Shown here one piece after another: positions 12,800 to 24,400 of a stretch of 64,000 nt of DNA; the first letter of the stretch is position 1, and each line of letters begins with the position of its first letter. The notes beneath the pieces were generated by a model. That model searched no databases. It was not told the origin of the DNA and saw only the letters and a list, made by a program, of their open reading frames with translations. Source of the stretch: Rugalucina vietnamica. Its lineage: Eukaryota; Mollusca; Bivalvia; Lucinida; Lucinidae. Where the stretch lies: NCBI GenBank assembly GCA_964017185.1, contig OZ024875.1:28033456-28097455 (forward strand). The letters run 5' to 3'. Made by a program: the position numbers and the translations under genes.

Positions 12800-13480
12800 G
12801 TAGATGCCCCTTAATATCTCTTAAGAGTATCAAAATCTCCACATGCTTTTCATAATCCTCACATATATTACACTCAACTAGAAGTAGCCTTTGACTGAAA
12901 ATTTGTTGACAGAGTCGTTAAACCCCAAATCAAAGAATTAACCACTCTTATCTCAAACAGTAACAATATTTCTAAATATTGTTCATAATCCTTTAGGACC
13001 AATTATGTTCATTCATTAGTTTACATCTTTTACTTTTAATAGAAGAAGCTAGTGCCTCTTATCTCTATAAATCACAGGAAATCACATAAGTTCTAAATGC
13101 TGTTTATAAGATGAGGCTATAGTTTGGTAGAAGTTGCCTCTTTTATCTCTAAGAGTCTCAAAATCACTAAATGTTGTTCATAATCCTCGTAAACTTTAGG
13201 GCATGTTCTCCTCATAAGACAACATTATAATCTAGTATAAGCTGTCCCTGGAATCCCTAAAGTTTCACACTGTGTAAATGGTATTCATGATACTAGATTC
13301 TAAAGGAACCTGCACCTCCAATCTCTAGAAATATGAGTATCTGTTGTTGTTAAGATGATACTATACTCTAGTGGAAGACCCTCTTATCTCTAAGAGTCTC
13401 AAAATTTCTAAATGCTGTTCATAATCCTCATAAACTTTAGGTCCTAGTCTGTTCATAAGATGAGCCTATAAAATACAAGC
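12800..13480 (+). repeat. Degenerate tandem repeat, period roughly 80-160 bp
   Basis: The phrase cctcttatctctaagagtct, followed by aaatgctgttcataatcctc, recurs in eroded form near 12810, 12950, 13057, 13138 and 13381. Copies differ in length and many positions, so the array is old. Non-coding. Confidence 0.6.
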
Positions 13481-16400
13481 AGTGCAGTTATTTGTACCCC
13501 AAATGATACTGCAATGAGTATATGCATGTATAGTATGAGAACATCAAAGCGTTAACAATGTTTGAATGGTTTAACAAAGGAATCAGGAATATCATGGATC
13601 TAATTGATGAAAATGGTTTATTTTACAATTTTCAAAAGGGGTGGTCTCACGGTATATGAAATTTACATTGGGTTCTGCCCACGCACCAATTTTTTTGATA
13701 TTATGCATATTGCTTGCTTGGTGAATGACCACTTCATCAGTAATATAGATATCCTCTTAACTACTTAAAATTTTTAAATACAACATTTTGTATTAGAGGG
13801 GGTCTGAATATAGGGGTATGTGTAATTAAAGTCGCCAATAACCGTCAAAATAGCATCTTCCTGATTCTATTTGTTTGTAAAATAATCTAGAATGATCACT
13901 GATCATATCTGTATTGCATTATTGTTGATAGCTATAATGTTGAATTCGGCTGATAATCATTTATTTCGCAGATGACCCCAAATTTTAGCTCCATAATGGT
14001 GTAATCACAAGTTTGATTTTTAATTTAAACATGTTCCTGGTTTTGTCAACCAATAATTTTAACCTTAAATTAGGCTACACATATATAGATTATTTGCTGA
14101 AAATTTCGTAAAATTTGAAGACCGGTAACATCTGTTTCTAGAACATCGAATGATACAAGTCAGAATTCTGAAGAACGTAAAATTAATAATGATTTGATCC
14201 AATTATAAATAATTCATGTTATCAACATGTTACAAAGCAAACTTTTTGTGAAACAATTTCCAGGTAAGCAGTTTTGTGTCTTGCATGACCATCAACGCTA
14301 TTTTACATATTTTGAATATTGATTTAAGTAAGAAAATTGCACCCTGTCTTGGACCTTAAAACGCATATCTGTCCATCATTGTTAGTTTTCATAATTAGTT
14401 TTAGAACATGATTCTATCTATTAGTTAGCCATTTTCTATAATGTATTTGTGTTTATGTTGCAATTACCTAGTTTTTACTGTTTTGTTTATTTTATTTATT
14501 TTGTTTTCAAAAAACAAGTTGTTTAGGTATTATATATTTTACTGCCTTTAACTTATGCCATATGGAAAACCTAAAGGATTTAGCAGTTTGCATAAAATAA
14601 CCAGATGAGGCTAAGGACATTTTTCCCCCTGCTGCTTATATCATGATCTCAGAAAAAACACCCCACCCACCCAAGGATATACTTTAGGAAAACCAATAGG
14701 ATGAAGAGAGAAAATGAAATCTCAATAGATAAAATTATATGATAAGTTACTAACAACAGGAACCGGTTAACTACTTTTGTGTGTTTTTCTTTTCTCCTCC
14801 ATTTGATGCATAATATACACATACTTGACAGCATTTTAACAATACATAATAGCATGTTTGAAACAGGTTATATCATATATCAAATCTGAGATGAAAATTA
14901 TTACTTATGCATGCATTTAATCATCTGCTACAGCAGGCAGACCTTTTGCTGGAAGTTTAAAACATACTTCAGGTTCATTACCCGAAATTGTACAATATGG
15001 CCCACCTTCTCTCTTTGAATGTTTTACTGCTTCCAAAGGATCTAACAATTATATTTTATTTCCAACACTTCACAATTGGAAACCCTAACCCACAATGGAG
15101 CTTTTGAACTTATAAACTTACATGTAGCTGAGAGGGTTTTTTTACCTAGCTGACAGATAATTGACAAAACAGCCATAATTTCTAACCAAAGGATAGGATT
15201 AAAGAAGAGTATCTAGACAACAATCAGCATGAAATTACAAACATGAACATGAGTGATAAATGTGGAGATTTGTAAACATCAAGTTTGGATATTTGTCTGA
15301 GTGTTCAGTAACTTCGGCTACATTATTCATTACCCTAATATTCATTTCAAAAATAGAAAAAAGAACCACATTTAAATGGTAGATAATAATATCAATAATG
15401 GATGTTTTTAATGAAGAATTAAAACAATCTGATATTTAAAGTGAAAGCTATATCTGAGCATCATATCTGAACACTTACAAAGAGAAAAGCCTGTCACATA
15501 GTTGAATTATGTACTGTAATTACTGGATAAGTATAAGGATGATGGTGATATAGAAACCTTCGAAAGTGCCACTGTATTTGGTATTCTTGTCAGTCTTTTA
15601 ACTTAAGTTGGCATCAACAACAGTTAAATAAGTAAAGTTATGTACAATCTTATAAACAACATTACAAGATGAGAAAGCAAATCGAGGAATCAATCAAATG
15701 TCTATTACCATTACGGTGGTCGATCACAAATTAAATAAATGTTACTCCAATAAAATTATCCAAATGCATCTAAACCTAAAGAAATATTTAGTGATGAAAT
15801 TATAGAACCTTTCATTGATATATTTGAAATTTTGGTTGAGACCTAAAAATGTTTGCTGATCATTTGTATAATAAATTAATAATAACTTTGAGGTGGGTCA
15901 GTATTATATATGTGAAATTTCCAAATCAGATAAACATTATTATACTAAGTATTCATATTTCTCATGTGTTTTATCATTTCTATTGATAAAATTGTGGAAT
16001 AATATGATTTTAGACGAAAAAACAGCTAAAAACATTAAAATCAATTTTCGTCAAAAATTGACCAACATGTATATCATGTACATTTCAACAGTGTTACCGG
16101 TTTTGAAAATTTATAAAACTTTACCAGCATGAAGAGGGTACTGCTGGCCAATTTTATAGACAGTATCATAGGTTGACAAGCACCAGAACATATAAAAATA
16201 TGAGACACAATTTGTCATTCTCGAAAATAATTTTGATGAAATTTTGACAATTTCAAGTTTAAGTTTCCATGGATAATCTATCTGTCTATCTATTTAAGCC
16301 AAAATGGTATCAAAGTAAGCCATATAGAGTCCTTTTTTTAATTCCATTTTTAATTGGGTTAATAAAAGTTATTTAAGTGATAACATATAGGCAAATTATC

Positions 16401-16505
16401 AGGCAGGTATGGTCACAAAGATGGAGTACGTCAGGGTGCTATCCTGAGACCTAAAAATGTTTTTCAAAATAAATAAGTGCATTTTTATAGGTGTTAGAAT
16501 GAAGG
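13481..16505. other. Intergenic, no gene; bounded by an inverted repeat pair
   Basis: AT-rich. A segment near 13637-13697 (ggtctcac... then cccacgcaccaattttttt) recurs inverted at 16509-16562. The pair could bound a 2.9-kb element, but nothing between looks like a transposase and no target duplication was found. Confidence 0.35.
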
Positions 16506-16559
16506 CATTCACCATACAAAGCTAGAAAAAAATTGGTGCGTGGGCGCATATGAGACCCC

Positions 16560-17364
16560 CCCCCACTTTGCAAGAAAGGTATAATATTCATGGGACCTAC
16601 CTAGATTATCTGCATTTAATTCAAAACATTCCAAGATTATGGAGAGATACGATTGAGGAAAATAGGGAGAAAAATGTTTTATATAGATATAATGTGCAAA
16701 TAAATTGTTATGTTTTTAAACTTTTACGGAAAAAGAAAGGTTGTAGAGATATTTACGATACACTAATTTCAGCTAATGACGTATCAGTACCAAACTATTG
16801 GACTACTGAAATTGGGGATGTATCAAATGATGAGTGGAAAAGATTTAGTAAAAATTTAATTTATATTCAGGAAATCAAATTACGAGATTTTCAGTATAAG
16901 ATAAACAATCGAATTCTTCTTACGAACACATTCTTATATAAAATAAAAAAGAAAGATAGCAACCGTTGTTCATATTGTAATCAAGAACCAGAAACTATCA
17001 CTTCATATTGTAATCAAGAACCAGAAACTATCACACACCTGCTCTTCCATTGTAAGAACGTTTTGGACTTTTGGAATACCTTAAAACATGGTTACAAAGA
17101 ACAACAAATATTACCCTACAGATCGATTTGAAGAAAATTATTTTCTCATATCCTGCACAGCCGTTAGTTAGCTATATTATTACAGCTGCAAAGTATTTCG
17201 TATATAAAAGTAAATTTTTCACAAAAAATCTAAGTATTAAAAGTTTTGAAAACTTTCTGAAACAAAAATTTCTGAACGAAATGTATATAGCAAAAATTAA
17301 TAAAACATATGATAAGTTTTTAGGCAAATGGTCTAGTCTGTACAAGTATATGATTACACTATAA
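16560..17364 (+). pseudogene. LINE fragment, L1/Tx1-type ORF2 C-terminus
   Basis: The frame opening near 16560 encodes the end of a non-LTR retrotransposon ORF2, downstream of the reverse transcriptase. It shows the conserved core LRDFQYKINNRILLTNTFLY followed by a CCHC-type knuckle (CSYCNQEPETIT ... HLLFHC). A 33-bp tandem duplication repeats SYCNQEPETIT inside the knuckle. The frame shifts near 17080 and coding continues in another frame (WLQRTTNITLQIDLKKIIF) to a stop at 17364. The copy is 5'-truncated and inactive. A poly(A) stretch at 17859-17886, after an ATAAATAAAAT signal, may be its tail. Confidence 0.75.
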
Positions 17365-17851
17365 TATTATCTAGCCTGGTAATGTCCCTTTACTTTTTCC
17401 AAACTAATGATAAATCATTACATAAAATAAGTACCCAAGTAGGTTAACAATGTATTTTGGCAAAGCAGAAAGAAAAGTTTAAGACCAATGATTTAAGAAG
17501 TTTTCTTTTTTACTCATAACAGCTAAGCCCAGTTTCCGGAAACAATATTAGTATATGTATTTACGAATTTCTTTCATAGTGGCTATGTTCGCTTGTGTTA
17601 ATGTTCAAAGGCAAATAATTCTTCAAAGAGAAATACCAATCAACTCTGCTGTCAGATAAGGTTAAAATTTAAAATAAGTATTGTACTCAAGCCGCAGAGA
17701 CTCAAGCGTACATATCCATTTGTCGCCGCGAATTACAGTTCTATATACATGTATATGTGGATAGTTATATAAGATCAAATTTCACATTTGTTTGATACAG
17801 TAATGCATGTATTCTATATATAGTTTCATGTGAACCAATTGTTTATAAATA

Positions 17852-17888
<37 letters not shown>

Positions 17889-17903
17889 TTTGAAAATAAT
17901 AAT
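17365..17903 (+). other. Probable LINE 3' UTR and poly(A) tract
   Basis: No gene. It ends in about 28 consecutive A at 17859-17886. Whether this tail belongs to the LINE fragment upstream is inference. Confidence 0.4.
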
Positions 17904-18143
17904 TGAGCCGCTGCATGGGAAAACCAACAATCTGCATAGGCGAAAACAAAGGCGTAGATCAGCTTTGCAGTAACTGCAAAGCTGATCAGCGCCTTCGTTT
18001 TTGCAACACCGATACATGTAATACACTCGTTCTTCTTAAATCAAAAATTTCAAGTTATCTAGCCTGCTCCTGTGACTGTACAGGCCGGTTTGTATCAGAC
18101 CTGGCCAGAACCCAAATTGTTGGTTTTCTCATGCATCGGCTCA
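17904..18143 (+). repeat. MITE family A, full copy
   Basis: Both inverted ends (TGAGCCGCTGCATGGGAAAA and its partner) and the central GATCAGCTTTGCAG hairpin are present. Flanks show at most a two-base AT repeat. It lies just beyond the 3' end of the NEK kinase gene. Confidence 0.85.
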
Positions 18144-18313
18144 ATTTATACATGTATTATTTTTTAATCATTATTCAGATCTTTTTCATTTCACCCCACA
18201 GTCTCAGAGGTGAGAGTAGATCAGAGAATAGTATCAAAGCGTTAAAAGTGCTAATGAAATCAATAACCTTAACCATGTGGTAGTCTCTGTGAACATTCTT
18301 TTAAAATACTGGC

Positions 18314-18419
18314 TCAAAAATTTGTTTCACTCACTTTGACCTCTTGTTCATCATTAATCATGCTCATAATGTCAAGGACATGCTGTAGGTTCTCTAAACC
18401 AATAGCTTTCGTCAAACTC
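18314..18419 (-). CDS. NEK-like kinase exon 14, probable last exon
   Basis: Acceptor cattttag. It encodes [20 protein letters not shown] then [14 protein letters not shown] and a TGA stop at 18314-18316. A possible donor (AAA|GTGAGT) at 18334 could instead splice to an exon I did not find. The readthrough stop is preferred because no further exon is visible before the MITE at 17904-18143. Confidence 0.6.
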
Positions 18420-21400
18420 CTAAAATGATTAATAACAAAATGTATTAACAAGGTTCAAAGTTATGGCACTAGGCTGAAACCAAAGATGTATTATCTATTC
18501 AATTTGGTCATGCCCATAATGTAAAGGACTTGTTGATCGTGCTGATTATTCTAAAGAAGCTAGTGACCTTGGTCAAACTGAAGAACTCAATGAGGTCATA
18601 TTTAACAGTGTTTTTTTTTTATGTATAGTTTTTTTACATGTGTATGTATAAAACTGGGTTCTATTTCAGGTTTTCATTTTTTTCCCAATCTGAAAAAATT
18701 CCCAGTTGACCTGTACAATTGGCAATTTTGAAAATACCACACGAATTTCTTTACATTTTAATGACAAAATGCTTCCCACCCTATTTTCATTGCTAAAATT
18801 TCGCAAAGTTATCCCAAATTTAACAGAGCTTATTTAAATGGCAACATGTACTTACGTCTGGACTGCTATTCTGTGAGCATTTGTTAGAGTTTCTGTTTGA
18901 TCCAGTTTTAACTCACCTGAAAACAGGATTATTTGATTTAGATGCTTGGCCTAGAGATTTTTCATGCTCAACTTAAATAAAATTGAAATTCAAACAGTGC
19001 AAAAGAAAATGTATTGAAATCCATTATACTACTACTCAAATCATAAAGCTAGTATCTCACTGGCATGCGAATTCCTCGCGACTGTTACGCGAATTTAATC
19101 GCGGCACTTTCGCACGACATTCGTGCGAGTGTCGTGAGAATTTTCACGTGCCTCGAACTAGTCGCGAACTGGTCGCGAAGGTTTTAAACATGTTTAAAAA
19201 TTGGATGTGAATTTTTTTCCCAAAATATTTCGCAAGACTGTCGCGCAACTGTCGTGCGACGGTCGTGCTAATGTCGCTAACCTGTCGCCTCGAAATTTTG
19301 GCGAATTTACAATGCAAAATTTTCGCGACACTCGTACGAATGTCGTGCGAGTGTCGCACGACGGTCGCGCGACAGTCTTGAAACAACATGCCAAAAACTC
19401 GCGACTATCTGGCGAGAAAATAAAACTTAGCGTCATTCGTACGAATGTTGTGCGACACTCGCACAAATGTCGCACAACTGTCGTACGAATTAAAATGAAA
19501 ATAAGATACATTCGCAGGAAAGTCGTGAGACACTCTCACGAAATTCGCGAATTTGTCGCATACATGTCTATTCAATGAGACTGCAACATGAAAGTTTTGT
19601 TTATATCGTTAGTCTTTGTAGCGTAATAGTCGTGAACTATTCGCGAACTAGTCTCCGGTTGTCGCATCCCAGTAAGATAGGGGCTTAAGATGATTATTAC
19701 TACTGCTCATTGACGTTAAACTTTAGGGGAAAAGAATTTTATAATTTAGCTCCTTTTGATTAATAATACTTCATATTTTGTAATCAGCATGTTTTGGGTT
19801 ATTGATCTCATTTTATTTCAAGCAAATTTGGTTTTAGAAAATGATAAGTCACCAATCAAAATTAAATCTAACAATTATCACATACCCAGTAGTTTTTCTA
19901 GTTCTTTTTTCTCTTGACTGAGGTGTCCTGTGGAGCCATTAATTTCCCTTTTACCCCTGAAAATAAAGAAAAATATTCTTCACTGCACCGAAATTCAAGT
20001 TTAATTCCATTTAAGGAAACATGAGGCCCTACAGCACCATATGGGGGTGGGGGGAGGTTTCTAGCTCACTGCTTCCTAAAATGAAATGACCTTTCTACCA
20101 AGCTCCCTGAAATGCTTTCTCTAAAATCTCAATCCCTGCTCCTTAAACCCCCAAAAGGGTTTGCTTGCTCCCCAGCACCCTTTAAACATTTTCTCTGCAG
20201 CTCCCTGAAAATAAATGACCTTTCTCACTTGCTCAAAAAAAGCTGGTTTGGTCTCAGAAATGACACAATCAAAAAGTCTGTATGGAGCAATTAGTGATAG
20301 TGTCTTATTCTAAAAATACTACAATTTTTGTAACATAAAAGTATTTGCTTAAATTATTCATTTCTTGACATACACAGTATTGTAAGCAGAAGTAATGTCA
20401 GAAAACTATTATCCAGCAGGACTCAAATGTACAAAATTTTGCCAATAATTAACAAATATCCTCTGAATGATAATAGAAGAAAGCTGATCAGTGCCTTGGT
20501 TTTCAATACATAGGCAGTACAATTCCTCTTCTTTCTAAATATAATGTATGGAATTTCAAGCCCTACTCTGCAGCTTTGTTTGTGTCTGACCTGCTCAAAA
20601 ACCCCGAAGACAGATTTCTCATAACAAGGCACAGTTGATCAACTTACCTATGACTGATCACAATATCATCATCATCATCATCATCGTCATCATCTCTGGT
20701 AAACTTCACTGACTGAGCTCTCGTGAACAGGGTCACATTTTTCTCTCCCTCCCTCAAAATGTCTGGATCCTGATAGAAAATACACAAAATATACATCATA
20801 TAAGCCTTCTACAAACAAACACAGTTTCAAACATTAATTTCTAATCACCCAGCCCCAAGGAAAAATGCGGGCTCTTGACTTCTGTCCAGCAAACCCTGTG
20901 TTAGAGTTCAGCTAGACAGCTAGAAACATGCAAGGTATTCAATGGTTACTCATATAAACAACAATGCATTTATGTATTAAAGCATCAACAGACAATCAAT
21001 AGTTATAGATAAGAAGTTCTATGGATAAGATGGGAAAAGACCCTAAAAGCCTAAAACTGAGGGGTCAATTTTTAAAACGTGAAGTTTAACAAGACTTTTA
21101 AACCGCGGTATGACCCATCAATTTTCTCATTAATATGCTCACTGCTCTTAAAGGATCTGTTTTATTTTTATTTGCTATTACTGCAGCTGGTGTTGTGCCA
21201 TTCGCGGCCCTAAAACGTCTCCCTGTACATCATCCATAGTGCAGATTATAGTTTCCTTTTGGTCCTTTGAGATCAGCGAGGGTATGCTGAGAAATTAGAA
21301 ATTCATTACTGATTTAGATTCATTTCTAACCAATGTTTTATTAATTTGGCTTTATTTGGATAATACTAGTCTTTGTATTGACTATCCTTTTGAAAGTTGT

Positions 21401-24400
21401 GAAATTACAGTACTTCCCTTTCGCCCTATCTAAAGGGTCACTGAAGAGGTTCTAGTAGCTGAAACCGCGGTATGACCCATCTCCTTTCTCATTAATATGC
21501 TCACTGCTCTTAAAGGATCTGTTTTATTTTTGTTTTAAACTGTATTGTTAGGTATTATGTAAATTGTATGGCAGCAATCCTAAATGCAAATAGGTGGAGA
21601 TAACTATTGGTTTTTTGTACCCACCCAAAAATATACAATTTCTCACACTGCTAATGTTTATAGAGCAAAATATAGTTTCCTATGTAGTTAAATTCAGTTT
21701 ACTGCATTTTTGCTATAAATTGAAGCAAAATTGATGTTGCAAACTTAAATCAGTTTTGGTTTTGTTGGTGTTGCACATGCGCTTCAATTGGAACCTGCTC
21801 TAAGGTCATTTCATTTCCAATTGGAAATTAAGAATGGGGACCATTACTATTTTTAGGTTTGAAATATGTTCCACCCCTTTTTACTGGAGACACCTAATAT
21901 TATGCTTACAAAATACATGTTAGTGAGAAGCTGGGATTTTCACCAGACCATGGAACATGTGATTCGAAGCAGAATGACCTTAAAACGTGTTCCAATGATG
22001 CGCATGCGCAATAACAACAAATTTAAACCAAAGCTGTTTTTTTATCCTCAACATCAATGTTGCAATGTTGCACCTGTTTATAGCAAAAACTTGCAGTCAA
22101 ATACATACATGTTGGAAACTATTGTTTTGCTCCATGAACATAAGCTGTGCAAGAAATTGTAAATATTTGGATATGTACAAACAATCAAGAGTTATCTCTA
22201 ACTGTTGGCATTTGGGAACGCTGTCAAATCCATTTTTGTACAATTAACAATTACACCCAAAAATATAGTTTAAAAATTTGCTTAAATTAGGTATTTTAGA
22301 AATTTACCCAACAATTTCAGGCATTTAGGGACTCAGTAGATCCCATTTGTGATATTCGTCTACATTGACAGTTGTTAAATGTGAATTGGTTTAAAATTCT
22401 ATATTAGATATAATTTTGAAATGAGTCACGGAACCTGCGAAAAATTTAAGGCATGTTGCTTAATTTATTTTTTCAAGCCTAGCATAAATATGGTATATCT
22501 TCTATCTGCTACACTAGCATTAATATGGTACATCTCCTCCTTACCTTAAAATTTGAACTCGAGTCATCCACGCTATTTCTTCTTACTGGAAAATTAAAGA
22601 CCCATAAAACAAAGTTAAAGTTAGTTTATGACCAAGAGCTGGAATTCGAATCAGGAAAAGTTACATACTGGAGAAACGCCAAAATGACAATTTCTGGGGA
22701 ACAGCATACTAGCTTGTGCAGTTGGAACCAACATTCATTCCATCCCTCAGATGGCAAATGAACATATCGTAAGCCAAGGGTGCAGTTATTTACCCAAAGG
22801 TGACCAATCAGTTACCTGAACTAACTAAATCAAAGCATTTGTAACCAACCCCCTAAATTTGTGCTTCACCAATGCTTATTATTATACATGTATTTCAGAT
22901 AAATATACTATACTTTAAGTTTGGTTATGGCTTAAATGTCTATTAACAATTTTAAGTCATGCTGGGATGGAGCCACTGCTTCCTTGGTTTAAACCAGTAT
23001 TCTTGCATAGATATCTATGTGCATAGCGGTTTGAAGCCGTTTTCAATCGGTCAAAAGCCGGGTTCAAACAGCAAAACCCATGTTCAAAACATGAAATTGA
23101 TGTGCCGTTTGAACCGGTTTTTGGCGAGTTTTTACATTGTTAATGTTATTTTCAACAGACTTCAAGTGAACTAATGTGAAAATGCAAGAACAGCAATCAG
23201 CCATGTTTAAATTTGTTTCAGAGTTCAAACATTCGCCGCTGGATCACTCGGAAGGGGTTTGAACACGCGGCCTGTGGCCTTGTGTTCAAACACCTTTCTT
23301 GTGATCCATCAGATGTTTGAACGCTGAAAACCATGGTTGATCCCTATAATATGGGGCTCTTAAAATGTCTTGCTAAAAGACACTACACAAAGAAGGTAGG
23401 TATATATATCAAACCCAGGACATCTTGCTCTAGAGTCCTTTATGCTACCTCTCAGCACTTCCCGATAAACATCTTTTTATGCTTATTAATCATAACTTTG
23501 CACAAAATAGATATATTTTTGAACATGTTTGTTTCAGAAATAAAACGGTAACCTACCTTTTTTCTTTCTTTTTGCCAATTAATGGAATAAATTAGATGTT
23601 TTTGACCTGTATACTTATGCTTTAACGATACATGAATATCTAATAGACCAGTTTATGAAATGAATAATTCCAGATAATATTTGAGCCGCCACATGGGAAA
23701 ACCAACAATCTGCACAGGCAAAAGCAAAGATGCAGATCAGCTTTGCAGTAACTGCGAAGCTGATCAGCGCCTTTGTTTTGATACACTGATAGAACAAATT
23801 CCTCTACTTTTTAAATCCAAAATTTCCTCTGACCATCTTCTGTGACTGTACAGCTCTGTTTGTGTCGAACCTGGTCAGAAACCAAAATTGTTGGTATTCT
23901 CATGCAGCGGTTCATATTCCAGATAATATTTACCATCAGCTTGTTTTCTCAGAAATCCTTGCTTCTTCTTTTTCCCTTTACTGACCTGGCCCTTAAAATA
24001 AAATCATGTGAAAGTTTTGTACAGAAAATATGCTGCTTGATCACTGCAGTGATTCCATACAACTCAAATTGTACATGTAATAAACAGTGTCATAAATACT
24101 GAAAATCTAACATATCAGATTTTTTTTTCTGAATACTGTGTTGTTTTACATGTATACATAGCCACTAGTAAACAAAAACTGATAGCTGCATACAGTATAC
24201 TTATGCATGCATAAATAGTAAAGTCCCTCTGTTATTTTTTTTTATTTTTATTTTTTTTTTAAATCTAAATGCCAAGCCCCGAAGACACTTCTGTTGGTGA
24301 ACAGCCCAGAGTTGTCTCAAACTATAAAGACAGGGTCTTCTCATTTGCTTTGAGAGTGTGTTTTCTGTCAAATAGGGGTCTTTTTTTAACTTACTGTTAT

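Noticed and set aside
17826-18283. Frames across MITE copies (e.g. CIGENKGVDQL types)
   Set aside because: The same peptide-like strings recur at every family A MITE on either strand; they are translated inverted-repeat ends.
19144-19578. Overlapping 80-125 aa frames rich in TTVARHS / VVRHS
   Set aside because: By-products of the TCGTGCGA motif repeats on both strands.
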